This document shows positions 27,236-37,712 of a stretch of 64,000 nt of DNA, one piece after another. The stretch is from contig NZ_JAQSCU010000010.1 in the NCBI RefSeq assembly GCF_029945535.1, positions 691,290 to 755,289 of the forward strand. Reading direction: 5' to 3'. Source of the DNA: Methylotenera sp. GTDB taxonomy: Bacteria > Pseudomonadota > Gammaproteobacteria > Burkholderiales > Methylophilaceae. A program made the position numbers and the translations under genes. Every line of letters starts with the position of its first letter. The stretch's first letter is position 1. The notes under the pieces were generated by a model. That model did not search any database. It saw nothing but the letters and a program-made list of their open reading frames with translations, and was not told the origin of the DNA.

Positions 27236-28426
27236 ATGCAGAATGTAACAATCCTTGGCGCGACTGGCACCATTGGTCTGCAAACCTTAGATGTTATATC
27301 CCAACATCCAGACCGCTTTAACGTATTTGCTTTAGCTGCTAATAGCAACGTTAAGTCCATGTTGGCGCTGTGCAATACCTATGCACCAGAATATGCGGTG
27401 ATGTTGCAAGAAGCTGCTGCTGTAGAGTTAGGTGCTGAACTAAAGAGCATAGGCTCAAAAACCATCGTGAAGCATGGTGAAGCCGCACTGAATGACATTT
27501 CTGCACATGAGCAAGTAGACATTGTCATGGCGGCGATTGTTGGTGCTGCAGGCTTACATCCGGCTATGGCAGCCGCAAAGGCCGGTAAGCGTATTTTACT
27601 TGCGAACAAAGAGACCTTAGTCATGGCTGGCAATCTGTTTATGCAAGCGGTGATTGATGGCGGTGCTAGTTTGCTACCTATTGATAGTGAACATAACGCT
27701 ATATTTCAAGTGATGCCGCATCAACGTACAAAAAGCTTGTCGAATGCAACCTTAAGCAGCTTAGGTGTAAAGCGTGTGCTACTAACCGCATCTGGCGGAC
27801 CTTTCCGTAATGCCAGCTTGGAAGAGCTTAAAACTGTTACGCGCGCTCAGGCTTTAAATCACCCAAACTGGGTGATGGGGCCTAAAATTACGGTAGATTC
27901 AGCCACCATGATGAACAAAGGTTTGGAGGTTATTGAAGCACATTGGTTATTCAATGCATTGCCAAATCAAATTGATGTAGTAGTGCACCCACAAAGCGTG
28001 ATCCATTCGATGGTGGAGTATATTGATGGCAGTGTTTTAGCGCAGCTTGGTAACCCTGATATGCGTACACCAATTGCTTATGGATTAGGTTATCCAGACA
28101 GGCTTGCTAGCGGAGTGAGTAGTTTAGACTTGCTAACCACAGCAAGATTGGACTTCTGTGCACCAGATTTAATTCGTTTCCCCTGTCTACGTATAGCCTA
28201 TGAAGCCTTGAATATGGGCGGCACAGCACCCGCTATTTTGAATGCTGCCAATGAAGTTGCTGTTGAAGCTTTTCTAGCTGAAAAAATTGGTTTTATGGAT
28301 ATTCCCAATACCATTGAAGCCGTTTTGGCAGCTTCTAATGTTGAACAAGTAGAGTCTATAGAGCAGCTCGTGGCTGTCGATGCGTATGCAAGACTAGCGG
28401 CTAGAAAACAGATTAACGCATTATGA
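27236..28426 (+). CDS. dxr: 1-deoxy-D-xylulose 5-phosphate reductoisomerase
   Basis: 396 aa MEP-pathway enzyme using NADPH and a divalent metal. NVTILGATGTIGLQTLDVI is the nucleotide fold; LLPIDSEHNAIFQ carries metal-binding Asp/Glu; TASGGPFRN and KITVDSATMMNKGLEVIEAHWLF are the substrate motifs. The ATG at 27236 gives the normal N-terminus; an ATG at 27209 overlapping cdsA is also in frame. Its stop overlaps rseP by 4 nt. Confidence 0.97.
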   Translation: MQNVTILGATGTIGLQTLDVISQHPDRFNVFALAANSNVKSMLALCNTYAPEYAVMLQEAAAVELGAELKSIGSKTIVKHGEAALNDISAHEQVDIVMAAIVGAAGLHPAMAAAKAGKRILLANKETLVMAGNLFMQAVIDGGASLLPIDSEHNAIFQVMPHQRTKSLSNATLSSLGVKRVLLTASGGPFRNASLEELKTVTRAQALNHPNWVMGPKITVDSATMMNKGLEVIEAHWLFNALPNQIDVVVHPQSVIHSMVEYIDGSVLAQLGNPDMRTPIAYGLGYPDRLASGVSSLDLLTTARLDFCAPDLIRFPCLRIAYEALNMGGTAPAILNAANEVAVEAFLAEKIGFMDIPNTIEAVLAASNVEQVESIEQLVAVDAYARLAARKQINAL

Positions 28427-29811
28427 TAATGGCGCTCACCTTTTTGTTAACCATGAGCATATTGGTGACCGTACATGAATACGGTCATTATCAAGTGGCT
28501 AAATGGTGTGGTGTAAAGATACTGAAATTTTCCATCGGCTTTGGTAAACCACTATGGATTAAGTCTTTTGGAAAAGATAAAACTGAGTTTTTGATTGCCG
28601 CAATTCCATTAGGCGGTTACGTGAAAATGCTTGATGAGCGTGAGGTGTCCGCAGAATTAACATCAGGGTCACTACCAGCAACATATTCTGAAGCGGAGCT
28701 AACACGCGCATTCAATAGGCAGTCAGTTGCTAAGCGCATCGCTATTGTGTTGGCAGGGCCTATGGCTAATTTATTACTCGCCATTAGTTTATATTGGGTA
28801 TTGTTCATGATGGGCATCGTAGGCATGAAGCCCATACTAGGCAAGGTAATCGAGCATAGTCCAGCCGCAGTTGCAAACTTCACCTATGGCGAAACCATAC
28901 AAAAAATTAATGGTAAAGAGGTAGTATCTTGGCAAGAAGTCAGCTGGATACTCTTAAATGAATCGCTGAAAAATAATAGTGCAGAAATTGAAGCAGTAAA
29001 TAGCAATCAAGAGGTTCGTACTCATCTACTAAATTTATCAAATATTGACCCAGAAGCCGCTGCTAAGGATATTTTAACCGCATCAGGCTTAACTGTTAAT
29101 CAACCAGATATTCCAGCGAAAATAGGTGAAGTCACTAAAAATGGTATCGCCGCTTTGGCTGGCTTAAAGGCGAATGATTTGGTACTAAGTGTCGATAAAA
29201 CCAAAGTGAGCGTTTGGGAGGATTTTGTACAAGACGTTAGACGTAATCCTAGCAAAACATTAGATATTGAAGTTTTAAGAAATTCCAACGTGTTAAACAT
29301 CACTGTTAAGCCTGAGTCATTTACTGAAAACGGTAAAACATTTGGTCGTATTGGTGTTGCATTTAAAATGGATAAAGCTGAACAAGATAAACTTTTTGTG
29401 ACTACTCACTACAGTCCATCTGTTGCACTGATGAAAGCCACTGAAAAAACTTGGGACATTTCAGTATTTACACTAAAAATGTTGGGGAAAATGCTCACCG
29501 GGCAAACGTCACTAAAAGGCGTAAGTGGGCCATTGACTGTTGCTAGCTATGCTGGGCAGAGTGCTCAAATGGGCTTAAATGTGTTCATAGGGTTTTTAGC
29601 GCTGATTAGTATCAGTATAGGAGTTCTGAATCTATTACCTATACCAGTATTAGATGGCGGGCATTTGATGTATTATATAGTTGAAATTTTTACTGGAAAG
29701 CCAACTTCTGATTTTGCCTTAAATATTGGGCAAAGAGTTGGTTTTTTACTGCTAGGTTGTATGATGATCTTAGCGTTTTACAACGACATAAACAGATTAA
29801 TAACAGGCTGA
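28423..29811 (+). CDS. rseP: Site-2 protease RseP family zinc metalloprotease
   Basis: 462 aa inner-membrane protease. Zinc motif HEYGH at about residues 18-22 in the first transmembrane segment; [10 protein letters not shown] and [11 protein letters not shown] follow; PDZ domains occupy the periplasmic middle ([22 protein letters not shown] is the clear one); the C-terminal segment [18 protein letters not shown] carries the third zinc ligand. In enterobacteria it cleaves RseA to release sigma-E. The gene order dxr-rseP-bamA is conserved. Confidence 0.96.
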   Translation: MIMALTFLLTMSILVTVHEYGHYQVAKWCGVKILKFSIGFGKPLWIKSFGKDKTEFLIAAIPLGGYVKMLDEREVSAELTSGSLPATYSEAELTRAFNRQSVAKRIAIVLAGPMANLLLAISLYWVLFMMGIVGMKPILGKVIEHSPAAVANFTYGETIQKINGKEVVSWQEVSWILLNESLKNNSAEIEAVNSNQEVRTHLLNLSNIDPEAAAKDILTASGLTVNQPDIPAKIGEVTKNGIAALAGLKANDLVLSVDKTKVSVWEDFVQDVRRNPSKTLDIEVLRNSNVLNITVKPESFTENGKTFGRIGVAFKMDKAEQDKLFVTTHYSPSVALMKATEKTWDISVFTLKMLGKMLTGQTSLKGVSGPLTVASYAGQSAQMGLNVFIGFLALISISIGVLNLLPIPVLDGGHLMYYIVEIFTGKPTSDFALNIGQRVGFLLLGCMMILAFYNDINRLITG

Positions 29812-29815
29812 TTGC

Positions 29816-32164
29816 ATGGCATTAAAAAAATTAAAACACTCAAAAAATACAGACCATATTTTCAAGAACCTTAAACTTAAGTCTGTTCTAATGTTAGTTT
29901 CTGGATTATTTGCAAATTCAGCATTGGCGCTTGAACCCTTTGTTGTAAAAGACATCCGCGTAGAAGGTTTGCAGCGTACCGAGGCTGGTACCGTGTTTAC
30001 TTATCTGCCAGTTAAAGTTGGCGAAACCATGAATGATGACCTTGCTTCGCAAGCCATTAAATCACTATACAACACAGGGTTTTTTAAAGATGTGCGTATA
30101 GAAGCTGAAGGAGATGTTTTAGTAGTGACTGTGCAAGAGCGCTCGTCAATCGCACAAATCGATTTTAGTGGTAATAAGTCATTTCCAACCGACAAAATGA
30201 AAGAAGGCTTGAAGCAGATTGGCATTGCTGAAGGTCAGATTTTTGATAAATCGCAATTAGATAGAGCTGAGCAGGAAGTGAAGCGTCAATATTTATCTCA
30301 AGGTAAATATGGTGCAACGGTCAAAGCTGTTGTTTCACCATTAGAGCGTAATCGCGTGGCGGTGCGTTTTGATATTGAAGAAGGTGCAGTTTCAAAAATC
30401 CGCAGCATCAATATCGTGGGTAACCAAGCTTTTAGCATGGATGATTTACGCGCTGAATTTTTACTCACGACGCCTAATTGGATGAGTTGGTGGAATAAAG
30501 ATGATCAATATTCCAAACAAAAACTTAACGCAGACCTAGAAGCGTTACGTTCTTTTTACTTGAATCGCGGCTATCTTGAATTTAATATCGACTCAACACA
30601 AGTTTCTATTACACCAGATAAAAAAGATATTTACATCACAGTAAACGTGACTGAAGGTGAAAAGTATACAATTTCAGAAGTGAAATTGGCTGGCGATACT
30701 ATTTTGCCTGATGCTGAAGTGCAGCAACTGATCACAGTTAAAAAGGGCGATACATTCAGTCGTGAAAAAATCACTGAGTCTAGCAAAGCAATTAGTGACA
30801 GGCTAAGCAATGAAGGTTATGCGTTTTCAAACGTAAACCCTGTGCCAGAAGTCAATAAAGAGCAGCATACTGCTGCATTTACTTTCTTTGTAGACCCCGG
30901 TAAACGCGTGTATGTTCGACGTATTAATATTGCAGGTAATACTAGAACACGTGACGAGGTGCTTCGCCGTGAAGTACGCCAGCTAGAGTCGGCTTGGTAT
31001 GCTTCTGATAAAATTAATCGCTCAAAAGAACGTTTAATTCGCACAGACTTCTTTTCTGACGTGAATGTAGAAACACCCGCTGTACCAGGCACCACGGATC
31101 AAGTGGATTTAAATATTAGCGTTACCGAGAAGTCTACTGGCAGTATCCAGTTTGGTGCAGGTTTATCTAGTAGTGAAGGTGTGGTATTAGGTATTACCGT
31201 TAACCAAAACAATTTCCTTGGGACTGGTAACCGTGTTAGTGCTCAAATTAATACGGGTAAGGTCAATACTACATATTCACTCTCTTATACAGACCCTTAT
31301 TTCACACCAGATGGCGTAAGCCGAGGATTTGATATATACCGTCGTGATGTGGATACAAGCTCACTCAATGTTGCATCATATAACACCTCATCTTATGGAG
31401 GTGGTGTTCGATTTGGTATTCCTTTGAATGAGCGTGATGGTATTAACTTCGGTCTTGCTGCAGATTTTACAACAGTAGATTTAAATACAAACAGTCCAAT
31501 CCAATATCAAAAATTCTGTGGAAATACTACAGGCTGTAGCAGTAACTCTATAGTTGTATCTGGTGGGTGGGCTCACGATACCCGCGACAGCATTATGTTT
31601 ACTAATAATGGTGTATTACAAAAGCTAAGTGCTGAAATTTCATTACCTGTACTAGATTTGAACTACTACAAAATTGATTATAAACAAGCATGGTTCAAGA
31701 ATGTTTATAAAGACTTTACCTTTATGCTGAACGGTGAAATAGGTTATGCAGATTCTTATGGCAATAAAAACTTCCCATTCTTTAAAAATTACTTTATGGG
31801 TGGCGTAAACTCGGTACGAGGCTACGATAATGGCTCATTAGGTCCTAGAGACATTGACCCCATTACACAAACAAGCTTTGCTGTAGGTGGAACGAAACGT
31901 TTATTAGGTAATGCTGAGTTGTTTCTGCCTGTGCCTGGTTTAAAAGATTCTAAACAATTTAGATTAAGTGCTTTCGTTGATGCTGGTAATGTCTGGGGAT
32001 CAGACTCTTCATACAGTTTAAGTGATCTTCGTTATTCAACAGGACTTGGTATTAGTTGGCTTTCACCGTTTGGGCCATTAAAGCTAGTATATGCTAAACC
32101 ATTGAATAGCAAGTCTACGGATAATACCCAGAGCATACAATTTCAGTTGGGCTCTCAATTCTAG
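29816..32164 (+). CDS. bamA: Outer-membrane protein assembly factor BamA
   Basis: 782 aa. A signal peptide (hydrophobic [14 protein letters not shown], preceded by a rather long basic N-region) is followed by five POTRA domains (about 40-440) and an Omp85 barrel. The barrel has the loop-6 motif [14 protein letters not shown] and ends in ...QFQLGSQF with the aromatic C-terminus. It is the core of the BAM complex that inserts beta-barrel proteins. Four nt after rseP. Confidence 0.97.
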   Translation: MALKKLKHSKNTDHIFKNLKLKSVLMLVSGLFANSALALEPFVVKDIRVEGLQRTEAGTVFTYLPVKVGETMNDDLASQAIKSLYNTGFFKDVRIEAEGDVLVVTVQERSSIAQIDFSGNKSFPTDKMKEGLKQIGIAEGQIFDKSQLDRAEQEVKRQYLSQGKYGATVKAVVSPLERNRVAVRFDIEEGAVSKIRSINIVGNQAFSMDDLRAEFLLTTPNWMSWWNKDDQYSKQKLNADLEALRSFYLNRGYLEFNIDSTQVSITPDKKDIYITVNVTEGEKYTISEVKLAGDTILPDAEVQQLITVKKGDTFSREKITESSKAISDRLSNEGYAFSNVNPVPEVNKEQHTAAFTFFVDPGKRVYVRRINIAGNTRTRDEVLRREVRQLESAWYASDKINRSKERLIRTDFFSDVNVETPAVPGTTDQVDLNISVTEKSTGSIQFGAGLSSSEGVVLGITVNQNNFLGTGNRVSAQINTGKVNTTYSLSYTDPYFTPDGVSRGFDIYRRDVDTSSLNVASYNTSSYGGGVRFGIPLNERDGINFGLAADFTTVDLNTNSPIQYQKFCGNTTGCSSNSIVVSGGWAHDTRDSIMFTNNGVLQKLSAEISLPVLDLNYYKIDYKQAWFKNVYKDFTFMLNGEIGYADSYGNKNFPFFKNYFMGGVNSVRGYDNGSLGPRDIDPITQTSFAVGGTKRLLGNAELFLPVPGLKDSKQFRLSAFVDAGNVWGSDSSYSLSDLRYSTGLGISWLSPFGPLKLVYAKPLNSKSTDNTQSIQFQLGSQF

Positions 32165-32269
32165 GTTCGTGGATTATTGCTGTAAGTTAGTATAATCGTG
32201 ATGCTGTGTTGTAGAGCCTTGTGGCATAATATCTAAATAAATAAAAGTAGTCGTTCTAGGAGATTTTAA

Positions 32270-32773
32270 GTGAGCAGTATCTTGAAAAAATTAGTGATAG
32301 CAAGTTTGATGACCTTTGCCATGAACGTGCATGCTGCAGAGTTGAAGGTGGGTTACGTGCAAGTAGACAAAATTCTACAAGAAGCACCGCAAACTGCTGA
32401 GAGTGGTAAAAAGTTGGAGAAAGAGTTTAGTCCGCGTTCGCAAGAATTAGACCGTATGGCTAAGCAAATCAAGGACTTAGAGTCTGCATTAGATAAAGAC
32501 GGTTTGACTACTGCAGAGGCAGATCGTCGCAGTAAAGAGCGCGATGTGCAAAATATTAAAACAGAGTTTCAACGCAAGCAACGTGAGTTACGTGAAGACA
32601 TTAATCTACGTAAGAACGAAGAGTTAGGCAGTTTACAAGATCGCATTAACAAAGCCGTGCAGTCCGTAGCTAAAGCTGAGAGCTATGATTTAGTGATGTA
32701 CAGCGGCGTTGCTTATGCTGCGGATAAAATCGACATTACTGATAAAGTATTGAAATTGTTAGGTAAAAAATAG
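32270..32773 (+). CDS. ompH: OmpH/Skp-family periplasmic chaperone
   Basis: 167 aa from a GTG at 32270 behind an AGGAG site. Signal peptide up to VHAAE, then LKVGYVQVDKILQEAPQTA and a long charged coiled coil (about residues 60-120), as in Skp, which holds unfolded outer-membrane proteins for BamA. A TATAAT at 32191-32196 in the 105-bp gap could be an extra promoter but has no good -35. Confidence 0.93.
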   Translation: MSSILKKLVIASLMTFAMNVHAAELKVGYVQVDKILQEAPQTAESGKKLEKEFSPRSQELDRMAKQIKDLESALDKDGLTTAEADRRSKERDVQNIKTEFQRKQRELREDINLRKNEELGSLQDRINKAVQSVAKAESYDLVMYSGVAYAADKIDITDKVLKLLGKK

Positions 32774-32821
32774 TTTAAAGTCAGTCTTTAATCACTATAA
32801 GTAATTTTTAAGGTAATAGTT

Positions 32822-33859
32822 ATGGGTAAAAATTACGCGCTTAGTGATATCGTAGATGCATTAGGTGGTCGTATTGTCGGTGATGATGCGACCATTATTT
32901 CAGGTGTTTCCTCTCTACAAAATGCCAGTTCTGGCGACATTTGCTTCATTAATGATGCGAAATATTTAAAAGCGCTGTCTGCTAGCCAAGCCAGCGCCTT
33001 TGTTCTAAGAGAAAAAGACGCTGAATTAACTTCAATACCAAGAATTATCGTGGAAAACCCTTATGCGTATTTTGCTAAGGTATCAGCATTTTTAAATCCA
33101 CCAGCAGAACATTTTTTAGGTATTGCGCCAAGTGCAGTTGTTGATGCAAGTGCTACTGTTCCAGAATCATGCAGTGTTTCAACATTAGCTGTGATAGGGG
33201 CTAATGTCGTGTTAGGTGATAATGTCATTATTGGTAGTGGCTGCATCATTGAAAATGACGTAATCATTGCCGACAATACCCGCCTAGAGCCGCATGTCAC
33301 GATTAAACACCATTGTGTTATTGGGCAAAATTGCCATATATTCTCAGGTGCAGTTATCGGTTCAGATGGCTTTGGCTATGCTGAAGAAGCTGGTAGATGG
33401 CTAAAAATCCCACAAGTTGGGCGAGTTGTCATCCATAATGATGTTGATATAGGCGCCAATACTACGGTTGATCGTGGCGCATTAGATGACACGATTATTG
33501 AAGAGGGCGTAAAGTTGGATAACCTCATTCAGATTGGTCACAACTGCGTGATTGGTGCGCATACGGTGATTGCAGGGTGCACCGGCATTGCTGGTAGCGC
33601 AAAAATTGGTAAGCATTGTAAGATTGGTGGCGCGGCTATGATATTGGGGCATTTGGAGATTGCTGACCACGTTACTATCTCGCCTGGTAGTATGATTACA
33701 CGTTCATTACCTGCTGCAGACACCTATACAGCGCTCATGCCATTTCAAACACATAAAGCATGGCTAAGTACTGCAGCAAAAATTCGTCATTTAGATGATC
33801 TATCAGATAAAATTAAACAGCTTGAAAAAGCGCTAGCTCTGTTAAAATCTAATAATTAA
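32822..33859 (+). CDS. lpxD: UDP-3-O-(3-hydroxyacyl)glucosamine N-acyltransferase
   Basis: 345 aa lipid A enzyme. N-terminal uridine-binding domain, then a left-handed beta helix of hexapeptide repeats (about residues 105-310; GSDGFGYAEEAGRWLKIPQVG and TVDRGALDDTIIEEGVKLDNLIQIGHN) with the catalytic-type histidine in IGHNC, and a C-terminal helix. Third step of lipid A synthesis. Confidence 0.97.
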   Translation: MGKNYALSDIVDALGGRIVGDDATIISGVSSLQNASSGDICFINDAKYLKALSASQASAFVLREKDAELTSIPRIIVENPYAYFAKVSAFLNPPAEHFLGIAPSAVVDASATVPESCSVSTLAVIGANVVLGDNVIIGSGCIIENDVIIADNTRLEPHVTIKHHCVIGQNCHIFSGAVIGSDGFGYAEEAGRWLKIPQVGRVVIHNDVDIGANTTVDRGALDDTIIEEGVKLDNLIQIGHNCVIGAHTVIAGCTGIAGSAKIGKHCKIGGAAMILGHLEIADHVTISPGSMITRSLPAADTYTALMPFQTHKAWLSTAAKIRHLDDLSDKIKQLEKALALLKSNN

Positions 33860-33925
33860 GCACTATATAAAATATAGTCATCATCTATAAGAAGCATAAT
33901 CTATCAGAAGTAAGTTGAGGCAATA

Positions 33926-34402
33926 ATGACCACTAATATCGAATCTACCAGCATGGACATCCATGAAATCCTTGAACATCTACCTCATCGTTATCCTTTT
34001 GTACTGATAGATCGCATTGTTTCATTGGAGTTAGGTAAAGAAATCACTGCATTAAAGAACGTGACTATTAACGAACCTTTCTTCCCAGGTCATTTTCCTC
34101 ACCACCCTGTCATGCCTGGCGTGTTAATTGTAGAAGCCATGGCACAAGCTGCTGCAGTACTGTCATTTAAAACAATGGGTGCAAAACCGAGCGATGATTC
34201 TGTTTATTATTTTGCGGGTATAGATAGCGCTCGCTTTAAAAAACCAGTATCTCCAGGCGACCAAGTTATTCTAAACGTTAAGATTGATCGTATTTTAAAA
34301 GGTATATGGAAATACTCTGGTGTGGCGCGTGTTGACGGCGTAGTAGTTGCCGAGGCGGAAATGATGTGTATTTTAAAAACGATAGAAAAAAAAGAAAAAT
34401 AA
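33926..34402 (+). CDS. fabZ: 3-hydroxyacyl-[ACP] dehydratase FabZ
   Basis: 158 aa hot-dog enzyme. [11 protein letters not shown], then [23 protein letters not shown] with the catalytic His and Glu. An in-frame ATG at residue 10 would give the shorter classical N-terminus, but the first ATG has a GAGG site. Dehydrates 3-hydroxyacyl-ACP in fatty acid synthesis. It lies between lpxD and lpxA, which compete for the same hydroxyacyl-ACP pool; gap to lpxA is 3 nt. Confidence 0.97.
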   Translation: MTTNIESTSMDIHEILEHLPHRYPFVLIDRIVSLELGKEITALKNVTINEPFFPGHFPHHPVMPGVLIVEAMAQAAAVLSFKTMGAKPSDDSVYYFAGIDSARFKKPVSPGDQVILNVKIDRILKGIWKYSGVARVDGVVVAEAEMMCILKTIEKKEK

Positions 34403-34405
34403 GAG

Positions 34406-35188
34406 ATGCAAGTAACAAAAATCCACCCAACGGCAATCATTGATGCCAAGGCAGAACTTGATCCTAGTGTAGAAATTGGCCCATATTCCATTATTGGCCC
34501 GAACGTCAAAATTGATGCGGGTACACGCGTAGCCGGTCACGTGATTATTAATGGCCCGACAACAATCGGCAAAAATAACCATATATTTCAATATTCTTCA
34601 CTTGGTGAAGCGCCTCAAGATAAGAAGTACATAGATGAGCCGACGTTATTAGAGATAGGGGATAATAATACTATTCGCGAGTTTTGTACGTTTAATCGCG
34701 GCACAATTCAAGATAAAGGCACGACTAAAATTGGTAGCGATAATTGGATTATGGCCTACGTGCATATTGCGCACGACTGTGATGTTGGTAATCATACAAT
34801 TCTCGCGAATAACTCGTCACTTGCTGGCCATGTTGATATTGCAGATCACGCAATTTTGGGCGGCTTCACGCTGATTCATCAGTTTTGTAAAGTCGGCTCG
34901 CATGTGATTACCGCTGTAGGTTCGGTAGTGTTCAAAGATATTCCTCCTTATGTAACAGCTGCAGGCTATGATGCTAAACCACATGGCATTAATGCTGAGG
35001 GCTTGAAGCGTCGTGGCTTTAGTGCTGACAGCATCCTGCAAATCAAACGTGCGTATAAAGCTTTATATCGCAATGGGCTTACTTTAGAAGAAGCTAAAAT
35101 TGAACTTGCAGCGATGCAAGTTACAACCCCCGAAATCGGCCTACTGACTGATTTCTTGAATGTCTCAACGCGCGGCATCGTCCGTTAA
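34406..35188 (+). CDS. lpxA: UDP-N-acetylglucosamine acyltransferase
   Basis: 260 aa, first lipid A enzyme. Hexapeptide-repeat beta helix from residue 8 to about 190; catalytic H123 in YVHIAHDCDVGNH; FTLIHQFCKVG and the C-terminal helical domain EGLKRRGFS follow. Length matches E. coli LpxA (262). Confidence 0.97.
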   Translation: MQVTKIHPTAIIDAKAELDPSVEIGPYSIIGPNVKIDAGTRVAGHVIINGPTTIGKNNHIFQYSSLGEAPQDKKYIDEPTLLEIGDNNTIREFCTFNRGTIQDKGTTKIGSDNWIMAYVHIAHDCDVGNHTILANNSSLAGHVDIADHAILGGFTLIHQFCKVGSHVITAVGSVVFKDIPPYVTAAGYDAKPHGINAEGLKRRGFSADSILQIKRAYKALYRNGLTLEEAKIELAAMQVTTPEIGLLTDFLNVSTRGIVR

Positions 35189-35197
35189 GTTATCATT

Positions 35198-36331
35198 ATG
35201 GTGAGAATAGGCATTGTAGCTGGAGAAGCTTCAGGTGATTTGCTTGGCAGTCATCTTATGCAGGCGTTAAAGTTAAAGCGCTCTGATATTGAATTTGTCG
35301 GCATCGCAGGACCCAAAATGATGGGAGAGGGCGCCCAGTCGCTTTTTCCTATTGAGCGATTATCCGTACGTGGGTATGTAGAAGTTATCAAACATCTGTT
35401 TGGGCTGCTTAGATTACGCCGTCAATTACTGAATCATTTACTCGCGAATCGGATTGATTTATTCATCGGTATTGACGCCCCAGACTTTAATTTTTGGCTT
35501 GAAAAAAAATTAAAGAACAAAGGTATTACCGCTATTCATTATGTCAGTCCATCTGTGTGGGCTTGGCGTAAAAATAGAATCAAGAAAATCAAACATGCCG
35601 TGTCACATATCTTGGCATTGTTTCCATTCGAGCCTGCGTTGTATCAGCATGCAGGTATACCTGTTACTTACGTTGGCCACCCGTTAGCGGATATATTGCC
35701 GATGGAGCCTGATACTACTGCAGCACGCGAGGGCTTAAAGTTAAAACCATCTGCCTTGGTGATTGCTATGTTGCCTGGTAGCCGTCAAAGTGAAGTGCAG
35801 CAACATGCGGAATTATTTGTTAAGACTGCAAAACTAATCTATGCAGACTTTCCTAATGCAGTGTTTTTAGTGCCACTTATTACACGAGAAACTAGGCAGA
35901 TTTTTGAGTTGGCTATCTTCCATGAGAATGAAAGTTTACCGATTCAAATATTATTCGGTCATGCGCATGATGCAATGGAAGCTGCAGATGTTGTGATTGT
36001 AGCCTCAGGTACAGCCACATTAGAAGCAGCGCTGTTAAAAAAGCCAATGGTGATTACTTATCGGATGTCTAAATTAAGTTGGCAAATTCTTAAGCGCATG
36101 CGCTTGCAACCTTATGTAGGCTTGCCTAATGTATTAGCTGAAAAGTTTGTAGTGCCTGAGTTATTGCAAGATGAGTCAACGCCTGAAAAGCTTGCAGAGG
36201 CAACTATTAAGCTGTTGAGCGACGCTGACAATATTGTGGAAATTAAAACTGAATTTACTAAGATTCACTATAGTTTAAAACAGAATACTGCAGAAAAAGC
36301 TGCAAATGCTATTCTTGCTTACTTGTCCTAA
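35198..36331 (+). CDS. lpxB: Lipid-A-disaccharide synthase
   Basis: 377 aa GT-B glycosyltransferase at the inner face of the membrane. GEASGDLLGSHLM at the N-terminus, YVSPSVWAWR and LPGSRQSEVQ in the middle, and VASGTATLEAALLKKPMVITYR as the nucleotide-sugar site. Joins UDP-diacylglucosamine and lipid X. Immediately followed by rnhB. Confidence 0.97.
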   Translation: MVRIGIVAGEASGDLLGSHLMQALKLKRSDIEFVGIAGPKMMGEGAQSLFPIERLSVRGYVEVIKHLFGLLRLRRQLLNHLLANRIDLFIGIDAPDFNFWLEKKLKNKGITAIHYVSPSVWAWRKNRIKKIKHAVSHILALFPFEPALYQHAGIPVTYVGHPLADILPMEPDTTAAREGLKLKPSALVIAMLPGSRQSEVQQHAELFVKTAKLIYADFPNAVFLVPLITRETRQIFELAIFHENESLPIQILFGHAHDAMEAADVVIVASGTATLEAALLKKPMVITYRMSKLSWQILKRMRLQPYVGLPNVLAEKFVVPELLQDESTPEKLAEATIKLLSDADNIVEIKTEFTKIHYSLKQNTAEKAANAILAYLS

Positions 36332-36916
36332 ATGTCAGCAGCAGTGTTAATTTGTGGTGCAGATGAAGCTGGACGAGGGCCTTTAGCTGGTGAGGTTTAT
36401 GCGGCTGCAGTCATTTTAAATCCAGACCGACCAATCATAGGTTTGGCAGACTCTAAAAAACTCTCTGAAAAGAAACGTAATTTACTCAGCGTTGAAATCA
36501 AACAACACGCACTGGCTTGGGCAATTGCCAGTTGCAGCGCCCAAGAGATTGATGAAATCAATATCCTACAAGCCAGCTTGTTAGCCATGAAACGCGCCAT
36601 AGAAACCATGCAAACGCAGTTCGGCATCACCCCTGATTTAGTACAAGTAGATGGCAATAAATGCCCAAAAATCAGCCTGCCATGCGAAGCTATAGTGAAA
36701 GGCGATAGCAAAGTACAAGCTATTTCCGCCGCGTCTATACTTGCCAAAGTGGCGCGAGATGCCGAGTTGTATGAGCTAGATAAAATTTATCCGCAGTATG
36801 GCTTTGCACAGCATAAGGGATACCCTACGGCATTTCATCTGGAAATGTTGAATGCACATGGAGTTACACCAGTGCATAGGCTTAGCTATGCACCCGTGAG
36901 GCGCTTAAGCCAGTAA
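36332..36916 (+). CDS. rnhB: Ribonuclease HII
   Basis: 194 aa. Catalytic D11/E12 in [12 protein letters not shown], later acidic residue in QVDGNKCP, and [13 protein letters not shown] as the family end block. Removes RNA from RNA/DNA hybrids and single ribonucleotides. It begins directly after the lpxB stop (no gap) and its last 12 nt overlap the convergent methyltransferase gene. Confidence 0.96.
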   Translation: MSAAVLICGADEAGRGPLAGEVYAAAVILNPDRPIIGLADSKKLSEKKRNLLSVEIKQHALAWAIASCSAQEIDEINILQASLLAMKRAIETMQTQFGITPDLVQVDGNKCPKISLPCEAIVKGDSKVQAISAASILAKVARDAELYELDKIYPQYGFAQHKGYPTAFHLEMLNAHGVTPVHRLSYAPVRRLSQ

Positions 36917-37618
36917 CAAAAATACCGTTGGCCGTTTATGCAAATCTGGCAGCGGTGATTTTTTCCAATTAGCTATCGTTTTAGTGGCGATCATTTCATT
37001 TTCTAAACTAATATCACATGCTACGCACAGCCTTGTATTGGGCTGGCAGACGCTTAATATGGCTTCTAGCATGTGTTGGTTGCGATATGGTGTTTCTATA
37101 AATAGCTGTGTTTCTTTGTGTGAGATAGAGCGTTTTTCAATTTCTTTTAGTTTTTGGTTACGTTGTGTTTTGTCGACTGGTAAATAACCTAGAAACGCAA
37201 ATTGCTGACCATTAAGGCCAGAGGCCATTATGCTTAATAATATTGAGCTTGGCCCGACAAAAGGTACAACACGTATCCCTTTTTGGTGAGCTAATTCGAC
37301 TAGTTTTGCGCCGGGGTCTGCCACGCTAGGGCAGCCTGCATCACTCATTAAACCTACATCTTTACCTGCTAAGAGTGGTTTTAATAAATCAGGTAAAGCT
37401 TTGTCTTCAGTATGCTCGTTAAGCAAGTTTAACGTGAGTTCGCGGACTGGTTTAGCCGTTTTAATCGTGCTTAAGAAATGCCGTGCTGATTTTTCACTTT
37501 CCACCACAAATGTATCCAGTTGCTGTGCAATGCTTACGACATCAGGTGGCAACACTTTGGTGATATTGTCTTCTCCAAGAGTGACTGGGATTAAGTAGAG
37601 TGTGCCTAGTTTTAGCAT
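36905..37618 (-). CDS. RsmI-like SAM-dependent methyltransferase (tetrapyrrole methylase fold)
   Basis: 237 aa. The tetrapyrrole-methylase fold has [11 protein letters not shown] at the start, [18 protein letters not shown] around residue 95, [28 protein letters not shown] around 120-148 and LFIETPYRN. It resembles the COG0313/RsmI group (2'-O-methylation of C1402 in 16S rRNA), but it is shorter (about 290 in RsmI) and belongs to the second paralogue common beside maf in Betaproteobacteria; the substrate of that paralogue is not known to me. Confidence 0.82.
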   Translation of the reverse strand: MLKLGTLYLIPVTLGEDNITKVLPPDVVSIAQQLDTFVVESEKSARHFLSTIKTAKPVRELTLNLLNEHTEDKALPDLLKPLLAGKDVGLMSDAGCPSVADPGAKLVELAHQKGIRVVPFVGPSSILLSIMASGLNGQQFAFLGYLPVDKTQRNQKLKEIEKRSISHKETQLFIETPYRNQHMLEAILSVCQPNTRLCVACDISLENEMIATKTIANWKKSPLPDLHKRPTVFLLLA

Positions 37619-37712
37619 GTTGTTGATTTCACTGTATTTTTATGGTTGGTATTGAGTCTGTCATTTAAAACTCCCTCCATACTTAAGGTGAAAGGAGTTT
37701 TTACAGATGGAT